A DNA stretch of 64,000 nt from Chrysomallon squamiferum (lineage: Eukaryota > Mollusca > Gastropoda > Neomphalida > Peltospiridae), in contig CM022665.1 of the NCBI GenBank assembly GCA_012295275.1, positions 36,306,933-36,370,932 on the forward strand, read 5' to 3'. Position 1 is the first letter of the stretch; each line of letters starts with the position of its first letter. Shown here in pieces: positions 13,176-25,182 of this stretch. Below the pieces are notes generated by a model. It ran no database searches. It worked only from the letters and a program-made list of their open reading frames with translations, and had not been told where the DNA came from. Position numbers and translations under genes: made by a program.

Positions 13176-16100
13176 TCATGTAATAGCCTCCAAGGTCATT
13201 CTTCTCGGAGCTGGATCGTAAGGATAAATGTTCTCAAGTTTACCATCGGGACCCTCATCTTCAGGGTCTATCTCACCCTCAAACATCTGCTGAAGAAGAA
13301 CTTCAACCTTCTTGCGACCTAAACAGAAAAAAAGTTGATATTGTATTTCACATTTATAAAGTCTGCAGCAATATAATAAGAACAGTATATTTATAGAGAA
13401 TGTGTCAGAAAATAGAATTTTTGTGTTCAAGTTGTATTTTATTTCCTTTGTAAATTCAGACCTATCTTATAATTTTCACTGAAGCAAATTCTTGATTCTA
13501 ATAATTATTTTGCTCTTCTTGTTAGCAGATGCATCGTTATTATATTACCACTCAAATAAATGGTTTTTAAACTTTATATTTCCTATGTGGTCCCATTGAT
13601 CTGCAGTTCAGTATTTAGCTAAAGCTTGATGTATATATAATGTGTTGCAGGATAAATCAACCTTGTTGTTTTCCAATTCCAATTACTGTCCCACCTGTAT
13701 ACAGTTGTACCCTGCCCTACATCATTAACTAATACCAAAACCTGTGACATAAACCATACGTAATGCTTTAAAATGATGACAAACATAGAACTATCATAAG
13801 AACATAATTATTGCTAAACATTAAAGAACTCTAAAAACATATTTTAGTCATATTTTTTAAAGAATGAAGGACAATAAATATATAACTTAACTTGTGATTC
13901 TCTCTTATGTATGATGGCAAATACATTTTGTATTTTAATTTTTTTATTATTATTTTTTAAAGGTTCTTTTATTTTTAATTTTTAATTATTTTAAATACAT
14001 TTTAAAGGAAAAATGTTCATATTCATTTATTATAATGTGGGTTACACTGCTGACTGAAGTAATATTAGACATTAAGGTGTTAGCTGAACTGAATTTAACT
14101 CTAGAAAAGTAGTATAAAGGCAAATTTGATGTAAGCCAAAATAACATGAAGTTAGGCATTACAGTATTCATTCAGGAAAAGGTTTCTAATTAATAAAGAT
14201 AGTTACATGTACTTGATAGCCAATAACCACTAGCATTACAAGTTTGAGGTTTTATTAAACATTCATTCAGTCATTCAATCATTCAAACAGTTTATTAATT
14301 CATTCATTTATCCATCCATCCATCCATTCATTCATTCATGTGAACTCACTTCTCTTCTTTAATATAAACTTCAGTCCTTTTTCAGCAGAAAAATCTTCAA
14401 TGCTATCTGAATCAGAACTGTCTTCATCTGATTCATCTGGTTCAGGTAACTGCTCATTGTCCACAAGTTCAATAGTGTCTCCAGGTACACTCTTCTTTCT
14501 TGATTTAGGTCTGTCAAACATTAGCTGATGTTAACTTTACATCACAGAAAAGAACAAATTATGATTTACAAACCTAAATTGACATTCATTTTCTTTAACT
14601 GGATCTTCCACTTTTTTTCTTCTTTTTTTTAAAATTATATATATATAATTTAATTATTTTCTTTTTTTAAGTTGTTATGACAATAACAAAATACTTTATT
14701 TAAGAAGTTGTGCTATATTTTGGTATTTTTCCATCTGCAATTAGGTCTAGGATTAACAATAAAATGAAACCAATTACCAGTGGGTGCATAATCAACATCA
14801 TTTGTAACAGAACTTGTAAAAATAAATAAATTAAAACCCTTAATGTATATCTTACAGTAACATAGCTATTTATTATCAACATAATCCTACCCTCCAATCC
14901 CAAGTCCAAGCATTTTAATTGTAGCCTCAACCTGTGACTCAATCTTTGGCACTTTCTGCAGGGAATATTCCAAGATGAATGCTTCTAGGATGAAAGCTGT
15001 GAAAATACTGAGAAAAAAAAAGAAAAAAAAAATTATTTTCAGTTTACAACATTCTGAATAACCATTACTTTAATTTCCTGAAAATGGATTCAGTAAGATT
15101 TTATAGCAATTAGGTTATCTAATCTGAAAGCTTTTATATTAAATATATATATACCTTTGAACTTTTAAGGGCACAATGTTTCTGAAAAGCCAATTATATA
15201 TTGCTTATAAAACACTATTTTGATACGTTATCCTAGCATATTGTTGGTGTCGGTGTTTTTTTAAATGTTTTTTTTTCTTTATTTCAATTTTTGAAATGAA
15301 GAAACATACATTATTAACATACCAAATTTGTTAATTCTGGGAAAAAAATATGTTTTCAAATGACGAAAAATGCAATATTTCTTAATTTTAGAAACCACAT
15401 TTACAAATGAAGAAACACACATTATTTATTAACTGCAGAAACAATATGCTTTCAAAAGAAGAAAAATGCATTATTTATTAATTTTAGAAACAATGTTTCC
15501 AAATGAAGAAACATACATTACTTATTCTGGAAACAGTGTGTGTTAAAATGAAGAAACAAAGATGTTTAACTGCTACTTACTTGAGAACAATGACAACACA
15601 TGTGAGATGAAAGAGAAAGAAGTAAATACGAGCTGCTTTGTGGGTTACCATGACAAAACCTGATGTCAGAAGTGATCAGATAAGGAAAATTAAATAAATA
15701 TTATGAATGGTTGTTAAATGTCATCTCTCTACAGATTACTCTGCTATGATGAGCAGAAGAGCTTATATCACACACTTTGAAAAATAACTTGTTGAAATGA
15801 GAAATCATTAAATGGGTGTAAATGATCACCTAAGAAAAAATAATCTCATAATATTCTGCTATTTACATAGTTACATACACTAGTTAATTTCTTTTAAGTT
15901 CTTTTTTTCTTTTTTTCAGTTAGTAAAATATACTTTTTTATTATAATTGTAAAGCTTACATTTATCAATACTTATTTTTCAAATTATCAGTTAAATATCT
16001 TGTACAAGATTATAACATTACCATCTATTATGCATAAAAGTAATTTAAATATTTCAAGGATATCATGCCATTGATTAACAACTGTCAACTCAAAGAGAAG

Positions 16101-16294
16101 AACAAAAGCTTTGAGGATGTCATTGAAGTTGTTGTTGCAGTAGTGTGCTCTGTAAAACAAGGAGTTTTTCAATGCTTCATTTCCACACCATAGATATTTC
16201 TTCTCAACAACAGACTCATTGTAACCATAGTAATTAATTTTACCATGGAAGATTTCTATACCAATAATGGCAAAGAAATAGTAAAACACCTACA

Positions 16295-16353
<59 letters not shown>

Positions 16354-19300
16354 TAAAAATAAAAATAATAATAATAATAATAATATCATTACTGTTTCTG
16401 TGATTACTCAGATTAGTTCAGGACAATTCAAATGCAACTTTTCAAAGTTTATTTTGTTTGGTGTAGATATATGGAAAATAATAATTTTATTGGGATATTA
16501 TTATTAATTTATTACTAATTTATATCTCTTTATTAATTCAGTCATTTCTTTTTAACAATATAATTTTATTTTTTATTTTAATAATCATGGGTGTACCTGT
16601 GCATGTTTCTTCATGTTTATGTAAGTGTATTGTAAATGTGTGTGTGTGTTTGTGCTAAAGAAATAGATTATGTATAAATGTTACTTACAAAAATTACTCC
16701 TCCGTATGTAATTATGGACGGCCCTATGTTTACAATTGTTGTTATTACAACCTTGAATCTAAAAATGAAACACATATCTAAATTAAAAAATAATTACTTT
16801 TTAAATGTTTGTTTCAGTTGATTTCATTTCAGATAGGTATCTATATAAAAGAGATAAAACAGAAAAACTGAACAGTGCATGTAAATTACAATTAATTTCA
16901 GTTTGTAAATTTCATTTATTTATTTATTTTAAATTCACTAAACACTAAAGTATTTCTCTGAGTGTATATTTCAATTAATTTTTATTTTTAAAAGATTTAA
17001 GACCAAAAACAGCAACAAATAAAAAATTCCATTATAATTTCTCTTCCTTACAGATTCCTGTTTTAATACTATATTCTCTTTCCAATATATTTCTCTGCAT
17101 TGTAATAAAGAAAAAAAAAAAAACTTTTTGAATATTTATACCTTTGTATACTTCCAAACAATTTTATTAGCCTCAGAACTCTCAGTACTAACAGAATATC
17201 CAAGGTGCGTAACTCTTGATTTGCTGAAAAACAAAAATGTCACTCACTCACCTAAATGTCCACTGCAGCACAGAATATATATAAATACATACACAAACTT
17301 GAAAATAAACAATTAGAAATAGCTTTGATTATGTCCTGAACTGCAGTGTTTGACACTGTACGAAATATTTCCAAAATAAATCCTGAACAAAGGTGTTAAG
17401 ATAGATTATTATTTTCAAGTAATATTGTGTTTTAGAAATTCCATTTAAATTTCATAACAGGTTGATTTTTGTTTATTACAGAACTAAGAAATAAGTAGTT
17501 TAGATTTATATGTATTTAACTTTAATATTTTTAATCTGATATTAATAATATTATTATTACTTTTATTTATTTATTTATTTTAATGAAAATAAAAAGCAGG
17601 AAAATATTAATAAGTTGGTTACAGCAAGTAGTCAAGCACAGTGTAAAGTCTAGTATTTATTTCAATTTTTTACATTTTCTAAATAATTAGGATCACTAAG
17701 TCATGTTAGGCCTCTAACAGTATAGCTGTTATGATTTATTTTATTTTTAGTGTAGAAACACTGGCGTTTTTAAAAACAAAATAAAACAAATTGCTACTGT
17801 ACTTTAAGTGTATACCTTTAGTGATAAGAAGATATAGTCTAAATATATTCTGCATACTTTCAAGTTATGATTGAGATTTTGTTTTTCTTGTCATGTCCAG
17901 TATTAATAACATAATATAACAACAACAGAGTACAGTTCAAAAATCTCTGAAAAAAAATGTAGCTATCAGTGTGTCACAATATTATACACAATGATGGCAT
18001 GACTCCAATTGTGAAGAGATAAAAATGGCAGCCATCACCTGTTTTATAACTGTATTATTTTACCATCAAATTTAGTTACCAGTGATGACAGGTCATTCTA
18101 GATAATAAAATAATACCTTGGAAATATAAAGAATTTTGTCAGACCATTTATTTATACCACTATAGATACATTTTTACAAAAAACCAAGAGCAACATGCAA
18201 AAAGGAAGTTAAATATCTAAACTTACAAGCCCCAATAACTACTTCAACAATAGAAGCAATGAGAGCAGCTCCAATAACAAAGAAATCAAACCTGAACAAA
18301 AGCAAACAAAAATAGCAGACTGATGAGCAAAGCAAACAGTAAAATATTAAAACAAGCATCAAAATAAAGTTACAGAAGAAACAATAAAGAGCAGATAATT
18401 CATGCAGTTAATTTTAGTGTTTAATTAATAATTTAATGTTTATATGTTTTTATGTTGTGTTGCACGTATGTTCAGTGTGAGTGTGGTATAATGTGTGTGT
18501 GTGTGTGTGTGTGTATTTTTATGTGACAATGTGAGTGTGTATTCTGTGTGTTTGTATAAAATTTTCAGAGCTGCTATGAGTGAAAATACAAGTCAGGGAT
18601 CTGTTAACTGACATGATTCTTATACACTTTTACGAATGTTAGTTTTAATAACAACAGTTAAATAAATATATTGTTAAAAGGTATTCACTATAATACATTT
18701 GGCATAATTATAATAAGTAAACAAGAAACAGAAAAAAAAAAAAGAAAAAAAAAAGAAAATGAAATAAAATGATGGCATTAGAATAATATGACTATGTTTG
18801 TGTCTTTTATAAAACATACGCATTCCAAAATCTGATGAAGAAATATTTTGGTCCAAAGGTGTACATCTTGAGGACGATCTCCAGAGTGAAGATAGAAAGA
18901 AAGAACCAATCAGCATTGTCCACATCAAAAGCAATGAAAAATGCATTGATAAATATCATCAGGTCAAACGAGTAACGGAAAAACCTAGTGGAATTTAAAA
19001 CAATAAGATAACATTAATTAAAATAATAATAATAATAAATTTAATATTGTTACTTAATGTAAATGTATAATAAAATTAAACATCTACAAGTACACATAAT
19101 TAATTAAATATATGTACTTATCAAATGAAAGAGTGAGAGAGAGAGAGAGAGAAAGAGTGTATATATTTATATGTGTGTGTAAGTGCATTCGCACATCTTA
19201 CTAAGATAAATTAGAGAGAGAAAGACAGATAGCAATGGATGAGAGTCTGTGTCAAACACAAACACAGTAACACACACATACAGTGAATATATAATACAAT

Positions 19301-22300
19301 AATTAACAAAAAGATCAAATGCAGTTTAAAACTGTTAATGCCACTTTAACTATAGATTTAAATCAGTACATTAAAACAAGCAGAAGTTAAAAGTTTATAT
19401 TTACCTGTGTCTCACAACTCGCTGTATAAACTGACTGTACTTGGAATTGTAAACACTAGGAAACAGTTTCTCAAGTATTGTCTGTCTGTCTGTCACTTCT
19501 GTCAGTTCAACATTCAGAAGATCAGCTAAATTCAGAAAATCTTGTTTACCTACAAATATATATTTTATTGCATATTACAATACATCAAAATATAAATATT
19601 AATTAAAAATGTTATTAATAAAATAAAACAAAAATTTATAAATTAATAAAATTAACTTAAAAAATAATATTTAAAAAATATATTAAAATATATAATTTTT
19701 AAAACGTTTCACTTCACCATTTAGAAGATCAGCTAAATTCAGAAAATCCTGTTTACCAACAAATAATTTTTGATGGTTGCATACTGAAATATAATAAACT
19801 TAAAATTTTGTTTAACAATGTTAATAATAATAAATAAAAAAATAACATTTAAAAATATTAAATATCTAATTTTCAAAATATACATGTATTTTTCACTTAT
19901 TGAATTTAGTGTAATTTTATTGTTGATTTTGTTTTTAGTTATAATGAGAAAATATCAAGAAATTAGTATCTGTACAGTCTGACTTAAATGTTTTACTTAT
20001 CTGTTTAAAAATTAAAAATATATATCTAAAATTACAGACGTATGTACTCACTGACACAGTTGTGACCATCATGATCTAGTACTCTCATCAACAGCTCAAT
20101 CTGTGCCATACTTTTGTTTGGCACAACTTTCTTCATGAACTGACACCAGCGATGGTGAGTGACGACAAAGTGGTCATGACGTTTCAATTTCAAGATGTCA
20201 AAGGCCCTAGCAAGCCGTCGACGTTTGCCATACACAGCCACACGGATCTCATTCTGTAATATTTAAAAATTAATTTGTCAAACTTATCATGAATGAATGA
20301 ATGAATAAACAAACATTTGTAAACAGACATTCTGAATAGTTTTACTGAGGCTTAAAATCTTTATCAAAACAAAACAAAAGAAAACACAAGAAACAAATGA
20401 AGCATAATTTTTATCAGTTACCAACATGAAATTTTTATCTACCTCCTTTCATTGTCAAGAATGCATATTCTTTCTTCTAATTATTTTAGCTGAGAGTGTG
20501 TGTGTGTGTGTGTGTGCATGTGCATGCAACTCTCTGCGTGTGTTTCTGTGTTAGTGTTTGTAAATTTCTGTATATTTGTCTTTGGTATGTGAATGTATGA
20601 TGTTTTCATGAAAAATGTTTATATTCATCTGACAGAATCATTTCAACATGCTTATGGAACAAGATGTTGGCACAGAATGTAAAAACCTTAAGGTTCTTTT
20701 TGTAGTTGTTGTAGATGGCAGCCAACACGATGCTCATGAAAATGTAGAGACATATGATGAGGTAGCCGATGAAGAAAAGCGCAAACCAGTTATTATTGTC
20801 ATATGCTGGCATCCTGTTAAATACACAAGCTGTTAGTTTATCTCTGTACAGAATTTACTTTAACAGTCAAAATTGGTATTTCAGTCTTATGACATATGAT
20901 GACATAACTAATCAGTGTCAGTATTGTTTTTAAATGAAAACAATATGAAAATTGTATTGATTATCAGAGTAGTTATACACAAAGATCTATCAATAGCTGG
21001 ACAAGTCTGATAACAAAACATTAATTGAATTATAATGACAATGTTAAATAAAAAGAGGACATTTTTGAAATCTTATTTTTAATATTAATAATAAAAAAAA
21101 AAAATTGGAATCAACTCAGGAACCATAATATTTAATGAAAACCATAAAAGCCCTTATTTTCAAATAATTACATTTAGAGTTCTTAATTTATTAAAAGATT
21201 GTAATTACTATAAAAAAAAATCATAACAATGAAAAAAAGGATTAAGAGTAACTTTTATTTTTTATCAGACATTTTAAAACAAGTGAATTAAAAAATCGGT
21301 TGCTTGTTTAATATTAATAATTTATCAAGAAATTAAAAACAATCTGTTGTATTTGGAATTTGTTTTTCATAGGACTATCACAACACTTACATGACATCTG
21401 GATCATTGGCAGTGGTGACCAGCACATAGAGATCCCATATACAGTCAAGGTAGTTTTTGAAATAATCATCTCCATTGGGATATTTAAGATTTTTTCTAAA
21501 ACAAAATGTAAACAAATATTTTTTTATATCTTTATATTAAATATGTTGTTTACATTGTCTGGATACACAACACTATTTTTATTTTTATATCCATTGACAA
21601 TGGCACCACTTTATGATCAATGTGCTTTGAATCCAGGTAAGTAAAAACTATGAATTCAATGTAAATTTTGTTCTGTATATTATTCAACATTATTAATATA
21701 TCTGCTATTTCTAACACCATTTGGAAAATCTGGATATTTTTATCTTTCTGGACAATCTTTCACCCTTTTCAACCATTAAACAAACACAGGCATTGACATA
21801 TACACATACAGACATGACTCCTTTCTGAATTATTTTAGAATAATCATTACATAATTATCTACACAAATTATAATGTATCAGTTTGTTTTCTTTGATATAG
21901 TTTTAATGATAAAAATAAGATGTGATAATACCTTTTTAATTCAAATGTCTATACTAGGTAACTGGTGTTAACAGTATGTGAAATGATCAAAACAAATTTA
22001 ACCAACTTTAGTTTCATTTTTAACAAAAACTTTCTAATGAGGGAAAGAACAGATAGTAATTTACCTTTTTCCAAATAATTTGAGAGCTAAAAGTGCAAAG
22101 AGGAAGACACTAAGAATAAACAATATAAGAACATTCAAGATGTCAGGAACAGTCCGACGAATGTTACGAAAAGCTCTCCGCACCTAGAACAGAAAATAAA
22201 ATATGTAATAACATATACACTGAAACAGATTGATATAGAAAGATAAACAAGTGGATTGATAAATGTGCAGGTTGCTGATGGGATGAATAGATGATTTTTA

Positions 22301-22455
22301 CGAAATTACTTATTAAGAACAAACATATGTGAATAACAACATTAAATAAACTAATTACATTTATGGAGTTAAACTAAAATTAAGAGATAAACTGAAATTT
22401 TATCAAATCTCTTTTCAAAATACATTTAAAACAGCATTTCAATTAAAGACATGCT

Positions 22456-22492
<37 letters not shown>

Positions 22493-23214
22493 ACTTGTTT
22501 TCCATCAGAGAAGTTGACAATGAACAGAGGTCGGAGGGATCTAGACCAGCGAATGGCTCTTTGAGGTGCAGCAACATAGTGAGACCAAACTAAGTAGCAT
22601 GCAATATCTATCAGCATGAGCTGTCAACAGAAATCACAAATCAAAGTGTTTACAAGATTTCTTAATGATAATTTACATCAACAGAGACAGTAATTTGTAA
22701 GTTGTATTTCATTTAGAGTTTCATATAAATTTGTGTAAATTTATATTAGTAGAATTTTACAGCTGAACATATAATTTAATTAAATATATTAAAAGAGACA
22801 TATTAATGTACTCAAAATGATACATACACATACATAAACAGAGATATATATATATATATCTAAGTAATTAATCTTTGGAGAAATTATGATTAGAACTTAC
22901 TGTAATGCTGGAAATAACTAAAATGTTTTTTGTATCTTTCCAAAAGTCAGTACTGTCAGTGACATAGGCAGCGTGTACAATTCGGAATATAAAAAATGAA
23001 ATACAGATCAGCTCCACAAGTATTGTAGCCTTTTAAAGAAAAGAACAAACGAAATTAAATTAATTTATATTTTGGTTTAATTTTAATTTGGTAAATTATA
23101 ACTTAATGTTCTTATTAAAAACATAAAATAAATATTAAAAATATGTATGTCTATATGTGTTGTTCATGTGTGCATAAGTGTCTGTCTTTGTGTGTGTGTG
23201 TGTGTGACTATGTC

Positions 23215-23299
<85 letters not shown>

Positions 23300-23643
23300 A
23301 CAAAATATTAGAACATACCCAAAGAGGCCACTCCCATCCTTTTCTGGTTGGATATTCAATCAAAGCTAAGGATAAGTCAACAATAATAAAAAAATAAAGC
23401 ATCCATCTCAGAAAAAAGTGATGATACACTTGATAGGCTCTGGAAAAGAAGAAGAAAATATACCAAAATGTAACTATAACTGGAAAATATACCAAAATGT
23501 AACTATAACTGGAAAATATACCAAAATGTAACTATAAATGGAAAATATTACTTGAGTGAGAGAGAGAAAGAAAACGTGAGACAATATAACATACACATGT
23601 AAAATGGAAACTGGCACAGACTTAATGAGAGAGTGAGAGTGAG

Positions 23644-23680
<37 letters not shown>

Positions 23681-23940
23681 AATATGCTGAACTAATTTAA
23701 AACATGCATCTGAACCATTTTCTCAGGGAAAATCAAACAGACACTCATATACTCATATAATCCCTAAAACCTATTGACAGTTACATCGTATCTGTTTGTA
23801 ATTTAAACATGAACAAATCTTTCTTACTGAACATGCTTAGCATCTGTTTTGAAATTAATGTTGCGACCCCTCTTGGCATCCAGCACCAGTGTAGCAGCTA
23901 ACAGCAGTGACTAAATCATACAGAATGATGATGACGATTA

Positions 23941-23992
<52 letters not shown>

Positions 23993-24610
23993 GAGACTTT
24001 ATCATTCTTATGATCTATTTTATTTATTTGTTTGTTTGTATATTAACGAAACAAAAAAAAAAGAAGAAATTTCTGAGTATGAAGATAGTTTTATTTATTT
24101 ATAATAATATGAATTATAATTTAGACTTATTATAATTATTGTTATGAGTCTATACTATAAATAGACTGAAATTATTTGACATACTGTTTGATAGGTGAAA
24201 GGCTAATAAAATAAATTTTCAGATAAATATTATCTTTTTTTAAATTAAAAAATAAATAACCAAGATGGTATTAGTAAATAAAATCAGTTACAATAATAAT
24301 CCAAAAATAAATTATAAATAAATAAATAAGTAATAAAATATATAGTTTGAGTATTGTTTCCATTTATATATTTTTGATATTTTAATTTCAGTCAAATAAG
24401 AAATTAATAAATTATTACCTCGTCTGACAATTCAGGTTCATCAGAATGGTGTGAATGATGATGATGAGAGTGACGATGATGAGAATGACCATGCAGATGT
24501 TGAAGTGTTTTTTCATTTCCATTTTTCTGCACAGAAGTTTTAGTTGCATCTGAAGATACTTTCTCAGAACTTTCTTCTACATCTTCAATGACAACTGCTA
24601 CAGGATCCAT
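13176..24610 (-). CDS. TPCN3: Two-pore channel (TPC family, TPC3-like), about 18 exons
   Basis: Exons in transcript order: 24419-24610, 23828-23910, 23319-23439, 22901-23029, 22495-22620, 22065-22183, 21391-21495, 20687-20813, 20052-20253, 19405-19549, 18820-18984, 18227-18291, 17142-17223, 16689-16758, 16064-16289, 15581-15671, 14891-15007, about 14778-14812, 14350-14524, 13176-13318. The product has two six-helix domains. Pore loop I is TTANDPDVMMPAY (about residue 285) and pore loop II is FELTVVNQWH (about 645); the linker has an EF-hand-like LDHDGHNC that lacks the first Asp; S4 of domain II is arginine-rich (LRTLDILLVLRVLRLIK). TPCs are endolysosomal or surface Na+/Ca2+ channels gated by PI(3,5)P2, NAADP or voltage. 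Pore II (VNQWH) and the tail (AFILEYSLQK, then VEVLLQQMFEGEIDPED) fit TPC3 better than TPC1 as I recall them; automated annotation may say TPC1-like. The N-terminus is His-rich, the C-terminal linker very acidic. An AT-AC intron separates exons 15 and 16. The junction around 14778 does not close in phase. Confidence 0.82.
15290..15560. repeat. Degenerate tandem repeat, unit about 60 bp
   Basis: Four to five diverged copies with the recurring parts AAATGAAGAAACATACATTA and TTAATTTTAGAAACAATGT. It lies in the channel-gene intron between exons 16 and 17. Confidence 0.6.
15672..16063 (-). other. AT-AC (U12-type) intron in the two-pore channel gene
   Basis: On the minus strand the intron starts ATATCCTT (16063 down to 16056), the exact U12 donor consensus, and ends with AC at 15673-15672. 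A U12-like branch site TTCCTTATC (15687 down to 15679) has its A 9 bases from the acceptor. Splicing it joins VVNQWH to VLTSGFVMVTHK in frame, which resembles the TPC3 pore II region. A competing GT-AG pair (donor at 16021, acceptor at 15660) is also in frame but would insert about a dozen foreign residues after the filter. Confidence 0.75.
16296..16384. repeat. (AAT)n microsatellite
   Basis: Long AAT trinucleotide run with a few interruptions, starting seven bases upstream (in transcript sense) of the acceptor of the pore II exon; on the minus strand it gives ATT repeats ahead of that acceptor. Confidence 0.9.
19718..19770 (-). pseudogene. Duplicated, inactive exon fragment of the two-pore channel gene
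   Basis: This intronic stretch repeats the first part of the real exon 19405-19549 at an offset of 207 bases; about 46 of 50 bases are identical around the shared codons for KQDFLNLADLL. In the real exon the acceptor reads TTTGTAG before GTAAACAAG; in the copy it reads TTTGTTG, so the AG is lost, and the downstream part is missing. AT-rich DNA next to it is also loosely similar, suggesting a local tandem duplication of about 200 bp. Confidence 0.75.
22460..22490. repeat. (CA)n microsatellite abutting a 5' splice site
   Basis: CA run that on the minus strand follows the exon 22495-22620 donor directly, so the intron starts GTAAG followed by about 15 TG units. Confidence 0.9.
23219..23299. repeat. 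(TG)n microsatellite, about 40 units
   Basis: Uninterrupted TG run on plus (CA on the transcribed minus strand) in a channel-gene intron, 20 bases from the donor of exon 23319-23439. Confidence 0.95.
23459..23548. repeat. 29-bp tandem repeat, three copies
   Basis: Three near-perfect copies of a unit starting ACCAAAATGTAACTATAACT, lying directly upstream (transcript sense) of the acceptor for exon 23319-23439 and overlapping its polypyrimidine zone. Confidence 0.9.
23637..23677. repeat. (GA)n microsatellite
   Basis: GA dinucleotide run with minor interruptions in a channel-gene intron. Confidence 0.9.
23943..23990. repeat. (TTA)n microsatellite
   Basis: About 16 TTA units on plus in the channel-gene intron next to exon 23828-23910. 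Confidence 0.95.
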
Positions 24611-25182
24611 CTTAGGCAAGTTTTATAAGTATGAGAACTTAACGAAATATATCTACTTTACGCACACACCCCATATCGCTGAATAATTGTTCAGTCTTCA
24701 CAGGTAATCTGATAGCCCGGTGCCAGTCGTCAAGTGGTTGGCAAATCGGATTTCATGGCTCTGTGTTAATAACCTTTTATTTATAAAATAAAATAAAATG
24801 CTCTAATCCACAAGTGGAATGGAAATGTTAATGTAAAAAATGTATTCCTCATTTAACAGAATAACTGTAGAATAAAAGTTGTAATATATTTCATTTCTGC
24901 TGTGTAATCTAAACATATCACATGTCAGATGATTACCAAGGGGGTGTGTCTGCTATGAAAACTCCCGCGATAAGAAACGTAATAGGAATATTCTCAAACA
25001 CTTATCATAAAGTGTTATTCAATTACAATGATATTTTTACTTTTCATAAATTAAATAAATTCTATAATTTATGATTAGGTACAACATATGATGCAATAAT
25101 AAATTAATTTCAAAAATTGAAATAAGAACTACAACAATAATGATTTATAGGCTAGCAGAAATGATACAAGTTAGGCGAAATA
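24611..25182. promoter_or_regulatory. Bidirectional promoter interval, two-pore channel / gephyrin
   Basis: The start codons of the minus-strand channel gene (24608-24610) and plus-strand gephyrin (25183) face each other across about 570 bases. CpGs are enriched compared with the introns (near 24660-24740, 24965-24980 and 25175-25225). No TATA box is evident for either gene. The arrangement implies a shared promoter; transcription start sites cannot be placed from sequence. Confidence 0.55.

Noticed and set aside
16022-16063. Extension of the pore II exon to a GT donor at 16021
   Set aside because: Open in frame but adds LEIFKLLLCIID after the filter, unlike TPC relatives; the AT-AC junction gives the family-like sequence. 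Kept only as a possible fallback isoform.
23135-23495. Cys-Val and His-Thr repeat open frames
   Set aside because: Translation of the (TG)n run; only 23319-23439 on minus is a real exon.
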